From the NCBI GenBank assembly GCA_002803225.1, contig NXFV01000168.1, forward strand, positions 91,029 through 155,028: a stretch of 64,000 nt of DNA, written 5' to 3'. Positions 12,094 to 24,562 of the stretch are shown piece by piece. This stretch comes from Gamarada debralockiae (Eukaryota > Ascomycota > Leotiomycetes > Helotiales > Hyphodiscaceae). How positions within the stretch are numbered: position 1 is the first letter of the stretch; each line of letters begins with the position of its first letter. The position numbers were made by a program, and so were the translations under genes. The notes beneath the pieces are model-generated. The model made no database searches. It was not told where the DNA came from and was given only the letters and a program-made list of their open reading frames with translations.

Positions 12094-13692
12094 TCCAAAA
12101 TACAAACGCAAGGCATTATTGGCTTGACTTGAAGATCGTGAGGGCAGAGAAACAGTTTTCTTGGGACGGCTTAGGATTCAACCACTATACTCCGTACTGT
12201 TAAACCAACAACTTAGAGCGGAACAAGCTTCCAGCGGCTGTGATCCCCGGCTGCCCACCCAGTCCGTAGCTCCACTTGGCCCATATTTGGGAAGGGCCAG
12301 GTCGAGTTCTTCTGGAGATCCGATTGGTACCATCGCGTGAGCCGTGTGTGCAAACTTGCATACAACCTTGTAGAATATGTACAACGTGCGTCGTATCAAT
12401 GGTTCGTAATTGAACCAGCGCTACTTCGTAGACTACTGGTCACAGGTTCTTCGGTTGTCTAAAAGTAGGAGGCGTTGCAGATTCTTCCAAGGTGGCGCCC
12501 AAGGACCCATGCCGAACCACTCTGGCCAAGCAAAACTTGCTTGGACAACCGTTATAGACTACATCACCATACGTTCGTACGGACCCCGCTTGATTTGGAT
12601 ACGTTCTGAATGGCTTTGCCAACAACTCCACAACACCTCGGCCGCACCCTTGCACTTGAACTGTCCACATCTGGACCACCCTTGTTTCCGATGCATCCTG
12701 CATGGCCGCTGAGTATTCCAGTATTCCCGGATGCACCTACAAGAAATGATTCAACTTTGGCGTCCTGGGAAATGCATGTCGTAAATTGGCAATGACATGA
12801 GGTCGGTGCGCAGGATTGCAGCTCCCTACTGATGAACGCTGAGGCTTTCAAAGGCATCGCAAAATCAAGGCATTCCTCGAGACGCAACATCCTTTCACCG
12901 CTGTTCTTACACCATCCTTTGACACCTCCATTGTGTCCTGAAGGCTTAAGAGCACATCAAGCAGTACGTCAATCACAACAGACGTTCGGTAAGACAACCG
13001 ACCGGGGTGGCGCTGGGGACTCTTGCTATTGGAATCATTTAAAAGCAGCACTGCATTGCCCAACGCTCATGGGATTTAAATGATTTGATTTTCCCGCGTC
13101 ACGCGCTTCGAGGTTTGACTGCATTTGCAAAGTGAATCCTGCCAGGCTTTCCTACTTATATTTTGTCTCGTCCTACTTCCATGGGTCTACATTAAAAATC
13201 ACGGTCTTCAGTTTTATCTATATGCCTCAAACCTCCTTTTTCACACACCATGCAGCCATGCTTTGAACTCGATACAAACGCTCTTCCGCGCTCACCGTCG
13301 TATGCATACCCACATCTTGGTTTCTTCCAGGCTCCCAGCTCAAGGAAATCTACCATTTTTACGCCATGAGATGCTCGTAGAGGTATTGCAGTTTATCCGC
13401 TGTTGTGCAACACCATCTAGCTACCAGGGTTCAAGCAATCCACAGCATACCACTGTACAATGGATGCTCGAACAAGATAGATATTGAGTCAAAGCCAGAC
13501 TCTTTCCTTTGCAGATGCCGCGAGCTAGCTTTCTTATTCGGCCATCATTGTCAACGATATTTATATCTAACGTCTCTAGGCATTGTCGAATTCGGCATCC
13601 ACTTTTTAACCCCTCTTCATTGATTTCGGAATCTGTCCACGATGAACATAACGGACAACCCCAGCAATTGAAAGGCCATAGCCGGTGAATCG
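12094..13692. other. Divergent spacer MFS exporter / NRPS relic
   Basis: 1.6-kb head-to-head spacer that should contain the promoters of the exporter and the former synthetase. No family motif is found in any frame. Confidence 0.45.
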
Positions 13693-16600
13693 ATGACATC
13701 GAACGGGAATACAACCTTGGGCGCTACGGACGAAGAGCAGATCTGGGAATGGAATCGGGACCGTCCCAGAGGTTGTCAGTGCCTGCATCCATTCGTTCGT
13801 TCATCTCGCACTTTGAGTCAACCGGCCCTCCCCACACTATCCTCTTGGGATGGAGATTTTACATATGGCGAGCTTGAAGGTCTCTCATCAACCCTGGCAG
13901 CCTACTTGGAGACTCAGGAAGTGGGCCTGAAGTCTTTGTACTTCTCTGCTTCGAAAAATCAAATGGACCATAATCTCCATGCTGGCGGTGCTCAAAGCCG
14001 GGGGGCATTCGATCCCTTGATTCTACTCTACCCCGAAACAGGATTAGTCAGGTTGTTGGACAAACTGAAGCTCGAATTATTCTGACCTGCAACGAGATGG
14101 ACGATTCAATTTTTGTGGTGGACGAAAAAACTATGATGGCCCGTACCAAGGGACAGCAATCCTCGTCATCTTTCAGTCCAAAGAATGCAGCCTCCTGCAT
14201 CTTCACTTCTGGATCTACCGGCTTACCCAGGGGCGTAGTTGTGGAACATGAACAGCTTAGCACGTATTCTCTTGTTGGTGGGAAAGCTATGGGTTTCGAG
14301 GGCAAGCCGCGGATGCTGCAGTTTGTCTCATACTTTTGACGCGTCTCTCATTGAGATTTTCAGCACATTGGTCTTTGGTGGATGCGTGTGTATTCCGTCC
14401 GATTCGGAACACATGAACAGCATTGTTCAAAAAAATGGACAGAATGAAAGTTATATATGCGGTTTTCTCGCCATCTCTCAGCAACATTTTTTTGGACAAT
14501 TTGGAAGCACCCAGCACTATGATTCTTGGCGCCGAGAAAATCCCGCCCACCCTCGTCCAGCGCTTGACTTCAAAGCCGAAAGTATGGCCTACCTATGGCC
14601 CCACCGAAACTTGCTATGTCTGCTTGTAGGTGAATAATAGCAAATCGACCTCTGGAGTAGGTGATATTGGACGAGCCATGACAGCACGGCCATGGATCGT
14701 GGAAGTTGGCGATATCAACAAGCTTGCAGCAATCGGCGCTGTAGGAGCGCTGCTTCTCGAGGGTCCTGTTGTAGCTCGTGGCTATCTGAACGACGCAGAA
14801 AAGAGCTCGATGGCCTTATCCCAATCCCTCAGTGGATGCTCAGTCACGTGAAGCAACCTCCCGGCCGATTTTATCGCACTAGAGACTTAGCGAAGTATAA
14901 CAGTGATGGATCAATCAAGTTCTTAGGTCGAATAGATAATCAGATCAAGATCAGAGGACAGCGTCTCGAAATGGGCGAGGTGGAGCACTACTTGCAGAAG
15001 TCTCTCGCCGATGTTGCGGATGTGAAGGAAGTCGTGGTGGAGCTTATTGCCCCCTGGGCGAGAACACTTCCCCTGTCCTAGCGGCATTTCTACCACTGGA
15101 CCCGAATGGTATAGACTCATTTTGGTACTTGAGCTGGCAAGAGAACCGTCCATCGACCTTTGTGATCCCAGGCATGAAGAAGCAGAGGTTGGCAAAACTG
15201 GTTTTGGAGGCGAAAACAAAGCTGGCTACATTTGTCCCAACTTACGCGATACCTTCTTTATACATTCCCCTAAAGAAAGTACCGCTTTTAACGGCCCTCA
15301 AAGTGGACTGAAAACTACTGCGAAACATGGCAGGGAGTTTTTCTATATCACAGCTCTTAGGCTTTGGTGCTTTGAGTCCAAGTACGACCACATCGCCAAG
15401 TGATCTGCCGTTTTCGTCAGCGGAGAGTGGACTGCAAAGTATTGGGCACAGGTCTTGAAGGTTGACCCCAAGAGCGTCAATATGACCCACAATTTTCTGT
15501 GGCTGGGAGGTGAATCAGTCTCTGCCATTGCGCTTGTTGCAGCGGCGCGGTCTGAGAGAATGTTTTTGACAGTTGGAGACATATTAAAACGGCCAGTACT
15601 GCCTGATATGGCATTTTTCGTGACCTGCATTCAGAGTCGGGCATACAACCTTTCGCTCTGGTGGATGATATCTCTCTTGCACGTCTGCGCGATGCAGCGT
15701 GTATCCAATGTAATATAAAGGGGGATCTTATCGAGGACATTTGCCCTTGTTCACCAATGCAGCGCGGACTTCTAACGCTCTCTGTCAAACAACCCGAATC
15801 CTACATGATGCAATCGGTGTTTTCGCTACCATCCTCCTTGGACGTACAAAAATTCAAAGCTGCGTGGCAAACGATCGCATCCTCCCACCTATCTTACGAA
15901 CTCGATTCTTCAAGGATGGATCAGAGGGGTCGTTCCAGGTGGTACTCAAAGAAGCCAGACATCGAGAAGACTAGCCCTGATTCATTCCTCGCTGAGGATA
16001 AGAATAATACCATGGAAATTGGATGCCCGATGTCTCGACTCGCTATCCTCGAGCAACCTAACAGTGGGTATAAATTCGCCTGGACCGTACACCACTCATT
16101 GATAGACGGATGGAGCAACGCGCAAGTTCTGAAGTGCATCGAACAAGACTCCTTGGGTCTTCTGTTGGCTCCTGTCACGCCATACAACTAATTCATACAA
16201 TACCTCTCCAATATCGATGCGACTTCCTCAAAGTCTTTTTGGGCCCGCCAATAGATAGACTTTCCCGCCCCATCCTTTCCGCAGCTTCCCTCTCCGACTT
16301 ACCAGCCAGTTGGCAATGCTACACTTCAACATCGATTTTCTGTGGGCCGGCAATCTCGAAGTTCTTTCACCACCGCAACAATTATCAAAGCGGCATGGGC
16401 ATTGCTGATAGGGTCATACTCGAATGCAAGCGATGTGGTAACTGGCATGACGCTGAACGGCCGCGCTGCTTCGTTCGTTGGAGTTGGAAACGTACTTGGC
16501 CCAACTCTAGTGACAATTCCTCTTAGGACACAGTTCGGAAGAGATCAGCTTGTCAATAACTTGCTGCAAAAAATCCAGGAGCGGTACATTGAAACGATCC

Positions 16601-19600
16601 CTTTCGAGCAGCTCAGCCTTTCGGAGATAAAACGACTCAGTCCTGATGCTAAGGCGGCCTGCGATTTTCAGACTTTATTGGTGGTTCAGTCAACGTAAGA
16701 ATGTTTGAAAGTCCCCGGCTTGTTTTCGTCTGCGCAAGATGTCCTTCTATCTTTGGATTACGGACTGACTCTGGAATGTGAGCTTAGATCGAGTTCGGGC
16801 TCTTCGAGAAAAGCCCAGTTGAAGGCTACATATGATGTTCACCTTCTCAATGAAGTGCAGATTCAACGAATCCTCCATCAATTTGGCCATATCCTCCACC
16901 AGCTCTGCATCGAAACACCTTCTTTATGGGTGTCTAATATGCAGTCCCTTAGCCATGTAGACTTGAAGCAGGTATTCTCTTGGAATGCGACTGTTCCAGA
17001 ATCATACGAACATTGTGTTCACGATCTCATCGAAAATCGCACATCGGTGTACCGATATCATCCCGCAATCTGTTCTTGGGATGGCGATCTGAGTTATGGA
17101 GAGCTTGATGATCTGTCGTCCCATCTATCCTCGTATCTGGTGGCTCGTGAAAACATTGGCCCTGAAATCTTAGTACCAGTTTGCTTCGAAAAATCCAAAC
17201 GGGCGGTTGTTGCCATGCTTACGGTTCTCAAGGCTGGTGGAGCATGCGTGCCTCTCAGTCCTGCGCACCCAGTCATTCGTCTGAAGACAATTATCGAAGA
17301 TTTGGGTCACAATTGTGCCGGCATATTCTTGACATCGGCATTGACCGAAAACGTATTTGACGGTATGAAGTCTACACTCAGCATCAATTCTTCACTGCTC
17401 AGTACACTGCCAACAAATGGCTTCAGCACCCCGACAACTGCATCTCCTAGAAAGGCTATGCCAGACAATGTTGCATTCGTTATCGCTACGTCAGGCTCGA
17501 CGAGCAAACCAAAAGAAATAGTGCTTGAACATTCCGCAATTTGTACTTCTGCTCGAGACCATGGCAAAATGATAAAGCTTGGCCCGCACTCCAGAGTTTT
17601 ACAGTTCGCCGCATACACTTTCGATATCAGTTTTGGCGATATCTTTGTGACGCCTATACATGGCGGGTGCATTTGCATTCCTTCAGAACACGATAGGATG
17701 AATAAACCTTCCAGGTGCAATCCGGTCTATGAACGTCAATCATGTTAGCCTTACCGCTGCAGTGGCGAGTGACCTGTATCCTCAAGACCTTAAAAGTCTG
17801 AAGATTCTTGTTGTTGCGGGCGAGGCATGATCGGAGAAGTCGTGGATAGATGGGCAGACCACCCCAATGTCTTGGTTCCAATCGGCGCTGTGGGCGAACT
17901 GCTGATCGAGGGTCCAGTCTTGGCAAGAGGACATCTGGATGACGAAGCTCGCACAAAGTTGGCATTTATTCATGATCCAGCCTGGATACAAGATGAAGTA
18001 TTCCATAAGACTTCCACATGTCGATTCTATCGAACAGGAGACCTTGCGCGCTACACTCCCGATGGCCGCATAAGTTTTGTTGGACGAAAAGACGATGGCA
18101 AGATCAAGTTGCGAGACAAAGGGTTGAGACGGACGAGGTCGAATATCTATTACGGGCATGTCTCTCAAACCATGCCGAGTCTGTGGTATCGATCATCAAG
18201 GTCAATGGACAAACAAAGCTTGCTGCATTCCTGGAGATGGAGACGTCGCTGACGAGTGGCAAAGGAGAGGTAAGCGGGAATGACACAACCCTCATCCCAG
18301 TACATATTGCAGACTCTCCAGCACAGCTTGACCTTTTCAGGTCTATGACCAAGGGAATAGAGAGAAACTGTCTTCTTTGTTGCGGGGTTACATGGCCCCA
18401 TCTTTATTCATCCCAGTCTCCCTCTTTCCATATCCGGCAATGCCGATCGCAAAAAGTTGCAGCGTCTGGTCGTGGACTTATCCATTGACCAGCTTTCAGG
18501 CCTCCGTCAAAGCGGAGCGATAAGCGCCCCTCCTTCGACAGTTACGGAGCGGCGCTTGGCAGCTCTTTGGGAGCAATTACTGAAGGTGACAGGAATTGGA
18601 ATCGATGATAACTTCTTCCAGAGAGGAGGTGGCTCAATTGGCGCAATATGACTCGTTACAGCCGCTCGACGCAGCGGATTATCTATTACAGTGGATGCGA
18701 TATTCAAAAATCCACTCTATCCGAAATGGCATTGGCAATCTGCGGTGACGTGAAGGAGGTCTGGGAAATTCCGCCGTACTCACTCTTGAACATTGCTGAA
18801 GTCGGACATCTCTGCGAAGAGGCGTCTCTCAGTGTAATATTACAAGGGAGGGGGTTGACGACATATACCCTTGTACATCGCAACAAATATATTTGATCCA
18901 CGGCGGCAATACCCAGGAGCATCAAGCTCAATGCGTGTATGACGTACCGGCGTCGCTCGACTTAGACAGGTTTCGTAGCGCGTGGAACTCTGTTACGAAT
19001 GCACATGATATTCTTCGAACACGGATCATCGGTACCCCTTCGGGCTATTTAATGTGGTCTTACGACGGCGTACGGAATCCTCACTCGAAGCATACCTCAA
19101 AGAAGACCGGATGGCCAATTATGGCCTACGGAGGTCGGCTCCAGCGCTTCTGTATTGTGAAAGACAACTATCTTGGGAAAAATTCTTTTCTTTACCGCCC
19201 AGCATTCGTCTTACGACGCCTGGTTACTCTACTTGTTGGCAAAAGACCGAGACCACGCTTATCATTACGGTGTTTCCGCTGCCGCAGGCTCAAATTTCAA
19301 CCCATATATCAAGCCCTTGATTCAGGACTCCTACACTGTACAAGAGTGCAGCTCGTGCCTTCTGGCAATCGCACCTAGCTGGGACGAAATCGAAGCCCCT
19401 GATTATCGTTCCAGAAGGGCATCGAGTATTCCCACTCTGGTTAAGCGAGATTTTAAGCTGTCCAAATCTAAAGGATCCGGCGTTACGACCTCTACAATGA
19501 TTGAAGTTGCGTGGGCTATGGTCTTCTCCAGAATCATAAAAGAGGAAGATGTCGTCCTCGACATCCTCCAACATGGTCGAAATGCTCCTCTTGTCGGGGT

Positions 19601-20156
19601 GATGGACTTGACCGCTCCTACCATCACTGCTGTTCCTTTTCTCATTCGCGTCAAACTCGAGGAAAAGTCTCACATTCTGCTTCAAAAGGCCCAAGATCAA
19701 CTGAGTGATATGGATTCTTTTGAACATATGAGCTTTGACAATATCTCGAAGCTTGACCCGGACGTCGTATTGGCCTGCAAGAATTCTGTTAGAGTCCATA
19801 TCCTTCCGCCGTTGAGCGACCTGTAGCAAGACGAGGCATTGTAAAGGATATTGATTAGCCTACGAGATGGGTTGAACCTTGCTTCGCTTTACCTTTTCCG
19901 AGTCGATTGCGTCGTGAACGAAGATGGAATAGGGGTTGAAGCTAATTTCGACAAGGGTTTGATTTCTCCGGATCAAGTCAATACATTCTTCGATCAATTT
20001 CAGAGCATCATTATGCAGCTTGCAGCGGCGGATGCAGAGCAAAAGATAGGAGACATCACGCTCTCTGGTATTGCGGACCACAACTTAGTTCTGATGGAAT
20101 CTACTGCAGCAGAATCGGCTGCGGTGAAGCAAGCTATGCTGGCAAGACCTTCTTAG
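13693..20156 (+). pseudogene. Decayed nonribosomal peptide synthetase (A-T-C-A-T-C)
   Basis: Remnant of a bimodular NRPS broken by many frameshifts and stops. Order, with approximate positions: A1 13.7-15.06 kb ([16 protein letters not shown]; later [19 protein letters not shown]); T1 15.48-15.61 kb (FLWLGGESVSAIALVAAAR); C1 15.66-16.9 kb (CSPMQRGLL and an intact VHHSLIDGWS); A2 16.97-18.35 kb (longest open stretch 16705-17748, with LKAGGACVPL and ATSGSTSKPK); T2 18.5-18.76 kb (DDNFFQRGGGSIGA); C2 18.8-20.15 kb. Conserved blocks jump between all three frames. A2 lacks the A5 region, and the C2 His motif is degenerate. Introns cannot explain the shifts, since conserved blocks abut across frames. 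Neighbouring genes are open, so poor sequence quality is unlikely. The substrate cannot be inferred. Confidence 0.88.
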
Positions 20157-21481
20157 CCCTCAATCTGGCATACAACTAATGACACTTCAGACTCCTCAAC
20201 TCCATCATCCAAACCGGTTACCGGTTCGTTCGTGATCGGTCGCTGGTGATACGTGTTCTTCATCGCTTGGGTTGCTTCCAGGCGATCAGTCAACTCCAGT
20301 CTATCACGCATTATCCACACTTGTCAAGTCGCACAAACTTTACCTCAAAACTTGTTGTCCGCGCTCGCCACGTACTCAAACCGGCACATGATATTTCCGA
20401 GCAAGTCCATTCCGACTGCACTGGCCAAGCTGCGATCGAGAATATAGAGTTGAAATTGGCGGTGACACCTAAATGCCTCATTTTATTTCCCCTGAAAATT
20501 TGACTTGGAACAGGAGGTAAATTCACCGCCAGGTACGGAGATGAGTCCGTTGCAGTGAAGAGGGAGGCTCCTTGTGAGTTAGTTGAATAAGGGGATGCGG
20601 TGAGTGCGGTGTGTGAAGCATAGCGTTTCGGGCCCCAATTACCAAGATTGCGATCTAGTGGTTACCCAGCGCTTCCCAAACTCAATCAGCTCGGCCGAGC
20701 GGCGGACTGCAAACTTTCTGTATGTTGACTGACATAGGGGTTATGCGAGCGGCGACTAAACATCAAACGGTCCGCCCGAAACATCCGACCGTTAGTGGTC
20801 GTCTCGTCGTACAGTCATGTAGACCGCAATTCTTCAACGATAATCCTGCCTTCAACGCACCTAAACTTTTTGGGGAAGCGTTCTGTGGTCAAAGCTTCGG
20901 GCCCACCCTCGCAAAGAATCTCCAGGTTTTAGGATGAACCCTGGAAGCGACAACACATCAAGCGATCAACCAAGTCTTAACTGGACTCGGATATATTATT
21001 GCCTTCGACATTTACCATTTTACGATCGACTTGTCAAGTCCCCATGCAGTTCAATGGCACAAATGAAGAGCCTTGCCTCTTCTGACATTCCTCCCCGAGG
21101 CAGGTGGAACTGCGCTGCAGGATCTGAGACGCTCCTAACCCTACAGCGCAACGTCACCCTGTCGCGGTACAAACACCCCAGTACTTGACTTTGCATCGGT
21201 CAAGATTCTCGAAAATTCCTTAACATGTCTCTCGTCCCATCTTACGATTCCTCTTCCCCTGTCTATCATCCTTACCGCCGGGATTGACGACATGCAATAT
21301 CAACGTGGCATGGTCTTCACCGCCTCCAATCCCGAGTGGGCGAGTCAGACTATTCCCTTAATATATTAGTGGTAGTTATTCCAACGGTAACCGCAACACC
21401 ATCGAGTTCTTTGAAATTGAAGCTAGAAAGTATCGCTATTCAGCCAAAAAAATCTTCAGACAATACTTTTAAATTCTAAAT
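20157..21481. other. Spacer with coding-like debris
   Basis: 1.3 kb between the NRPS relic and the dioxygenase. A minus-strand stretch at about 20440-20345 reads like protein (SLASAVGMDLLGNIMCRFEY), but no start or splice-supported gene can be built. A plus-strand frame at about 20941-21060 is similarly protein-like (GLGYIIAFDIYHFTIDLSS) and ends at a stop. They may be fragments of further decayed cluster genes. The last 100 nt are the AT-rich 5' flank of the dioxygenase. Confidence 0.35.
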
Positions 21482-22657
21482 ATGGCCCCAAGTCGAGTCG
21501 ACGACGATTTGTCGGAACCAAAGACCAGCTACGATATCAATGTTCCATACCACGCACTGTCCGAAGAATACGAAAAGCGTATCAAGGGTCGGACAGAATT
21601 TCCTCAATATCTTCCTGTATGGGAGGAAGGGTTATGGCACGACGACTTCCCACCATTTGAATTTCACGATCCGGCTCTTCGGGCTAACAAGAAGAAGCCA
21701 AACCTCTTCCGAGATGGCGTTGCCGCCCAACCCATCACCCCAAGGATGGGCACGATCTTGACAGGTGTCAAACTAGAAACTCTCTCGAAAGAAGCAAAGG
21801 ACGAGCTGGCTCTTCTGATTTGCGAACGAAAATTTGTGGTGATCCGAGATCAACTCGAGTTCCTGAAAACCGGGCCTCAATTCCAAGTGGATTTCATGGA
21901 ACACTATGGCAAGCTTAGTCTTCAACCCGTCACCGGCGCCGTTAAGGGGTTTCCACAATTCCACATCATCCACCGAGATGGAAATGAAGAGGAGATCGAG
22001 CAGTTCTTCAAACACAAAATGACCACAACGATATGGCATCACGATGTCAGTTACGAGAGGCAGCCTCCTGGATACGTTATGCTTGGCATCTTAGCTTGCC
22101 CAGATGTCGGAGGTGATACTGTTGTTGCAGACATGTCCATGGCGTACAAACGCCTTTCACCAGCATACCAACAAATGCTCAATCAATTGAGAGCCATCCA
22201 TACGTCCGAGAACTTGATTGCTCACGCAAAAAGAGCCAAGGGTGTTGTTCGGGCCGACCCCATCGACTCCAACCACCCAGTTGTCCGTGTCCATCCCGTT
22301 ACTGGCGAGAGAGCCATTTTTCTGAATATGGAATGGCCAAAAGAAATCATCGGCCTGAAGGATCTAGAAGCAGAGTCTGTTACGAGATTCTTGATGGATC
22401 AAGTGCGAATGGGCCATGACTTTCAAGCAAGAGTTCGGTGGGAAAAGCATTCTGTAGTTATGTTTGATGGAAGAACGACACTTCGTAAGGACTCCATGAC
22501 TATTTTACAATGCGCCCAACTAACATAACATTCAGATACGGGAACCGTAGATTATGACACCAGTCTGCAAGCTCGTCATCTATTCCGACTTGCGGCGATG
22601 ACGGAAATTCCAATCTCTGTTACTGAAAGTGAACGGCAGCTCGATGGACGCGTATGA
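21482..22657 (+). CDS. TauD/TfdA-family Fe(II)/2-oxoglutarate-dependent dioxygenase
   Basis: Non-heme iron oxygenase, 374 aa after splicing. Exons: 21482-22484 and 22536-22657, with a 51-nt intron. The iron triad is visible: HxD in TIWHHDVSYE (about residues 185-187) and the distal His in TTLHTGTVDYD, which only appears once the intron is removed. The downstream Arg of ARHLFR is placed to bind 2-oxoglutarate. TauD landmarks include GVKLETLSKEA, FVVIRDQ, GGDTVVADMSMAY and HPVVRVHPVTGERAIFLN. Relatives act on sulfonates, aryloxyacetates or other small acids, and some tailor natural products. Its position next to a dead NRPS suggests, but does not prove, a former cluster role. It appears fully intact. 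Confidence 0.9.
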
Positions 22658-23498
22658 TAAGAGAAAACCTGCATTCCATTGAACCATTGCATTTCAGCGG
22701 GTCTTGTTGCATTGTTTTTAGCGATGTACTATACAAAGTATACGAGCATCTTTCCAAGATCACTTGCTACCCACAAAATTGCTTCCACGAGCTCCTACGT
22801 CCATGATGGCGAGGAGGCCTCTTTTGCCTATCCTTCAAAGGTTCCCCATTTTGGTCCGGCTTCGGAAACCCCTTTCCGGAGCTACAGATGGCGTCAAAAT
22901 AGGGTTGCCTGCAGGCCGTTGCAAACGATGTGCCTCCTGTCAATCACACAGCATATCTTAAACGTGCGAAATTTCGCAATAAAACGGCATGTTGCAAGGG
23001 CTTCAGCAATCATTGATCATCCAACTGTCGTGTTGTCCCGGTCTCTCGCTACTTTTTGAGCGTTCCTGAAGGTCATCTCACGCCATCTCCGGGAACGGGC
23101 TGGACCGCTTCGTTGAATGTTGTCGCCGCATCTTTCACCGATCTAGCGTTACACAACGCGAGATGCGAATCATTCGGATTCGAGAACATAGTCGACGGGT
23201 CACAAGAAATGCAGACAGAGCCATGAACAGAGATAGAGCCGTCTGCCTGAATCACGTACACTACTCCGCGTCGCGTCTGCCGACCTCTCGGATGATCCTC
23301 CTGATGGCAGAATTGCCAGAGTATCTATCTTGGTCGCGCAAGTGTGCTACTTTCCTACAGAGATTGCGAGGAGTACGAAACGGGACCTTGATGTGGATTA
23401 CATTTGTGCCACATTGCTACAGCAAAGCTGAGAGCTCAATTGGCCTGTTGTTGAAATCGCTTGGACAATGGGAACTTCACGTCAAACTAAGGAACTAA
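22658..23498. other. Spacer dioxygenase / aldo-keto reductase
   Basis: 840 bp between convergent 3' ends. Several short frames on both strands are open (for example minus 23073-23261). None has a recognisable domain, and no splice pattern joins them. This is too much for two 3' UTRs, so it may be further relic sequence. Confidence 0.35.
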
Positions 23499-24562
23499 CT
23501 AGCTCGAATCCTCTGCCCATACATCGTATCCGAACATATCTCTCGGATTCACAAACCGATATTGCCTACCCTCAGCAACCTTGTTTACCTCCTCGAACTC
23601 CCGGTCACTCAATTCGATCAGCTCAAAGTTGCTTCTGATCCTCTCATCATTGGAGCTTTTTGGTAGCACAACATAACCCCTCTTCAAACCCCATGCAATC
23701 AGAATCTGGGCTACACTCACACCCCTCTTCCTTGCCAGGGTATTCAACTCCGCATTAGTCGAGACTCTCTCGTTCGTGGTAGGGACCTGGTCTTGCGATC
23801 CGAGTGGAGAATATGCAACTGGCAGAATATTGTGAGACCGGCAGTAGTCGATGAGCTCCGTGTTTGGCAGAAAAGGGTGGATCTCAACTTGGTTGATGGC
23901 AGGTTTGATCTCTGCATATTTGAGAAGCGCTTCAAGTCCCGAGATGGTCCAATTGGAAACTCCTATCGATCTGGTCTTGCCAGCTCTATAAAGCTTCTCA
24001 AGTGCTCTCCAGATGGGCTCCGGGTTCTGTGTGAGCTCGTTTTTGAGGATGTACTTGACAGAATCAGCTGGATCAGGTAAGAGGTGGGGATCTGAAGCCA
24101 TACCTTGCCATCAGGGCCAAGTTTGACTTTATTGTTCTCCGTCTTTTCAACAGCAAACGGCCAATGAATCAAGAAACAGTCGACATAATCTGTTCTCAGC
24201 ATCTTCAAGCTATTATTCAAACTCCACTCCACATCCTCAGCCTCAGAAAGATGCGGCCATACTTTCGTCGTGATGAAGATGTCCGACCTCTTGACAGTTG
24301 GATTTCTGTCTAACCATTCTTTGAGACCAGTTCCAACTTCATCTTCGTTCAAATAACTGAGATACCGTGAGATTCTGGTTAATGCTTACTTCGAGAAAAC
24401 TTACTACCAAGCGCAATCGAGATGTCTATATCCGGCATCAAGAGCCGTCACGACTGCCGCATGTGTCAGACCAGCCACCCCCTCTTTGGCAAACGTGCCA
24501 AATCCTAGGGCTGGAATTTGGACCCCATTGTTGAGTGTCAAGATGGGTGTGGGTTTAGACAT
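23499..24562 (-). CDS. Aldo-keto reductase (AKR superfamily)
   Basis: NADPH-dependent carbonyl reductase, 321 aa. Exons: 24562-24405, 24356-24104, 24053-23499, with introns of 48 and 50 nt. It starts MSKPTPILTLNNGVQIPALG. The catalytic tetrad is present: Asp in YRHLDCA, Tyr in WYYLNEDEVG (restored by splicing), Lys in ITTKVW and His in CFLIHWP. The family signatures RSIGVSNWT and PAINQVEIHPFLPN, and the cofactor loop VLPKSSNDERI, are intact. The length is standard for the family. It may belong to the decayed NRPS locus or be general metabolism; nothing in the sequence decides. Confidence 0.93.

Noticed and set aside
12400..12440. GGTTCG-containing segment resembling a tRNA B box
   Set aside because: No A box, acceptor stem or cloverleaf can be drawn around it.
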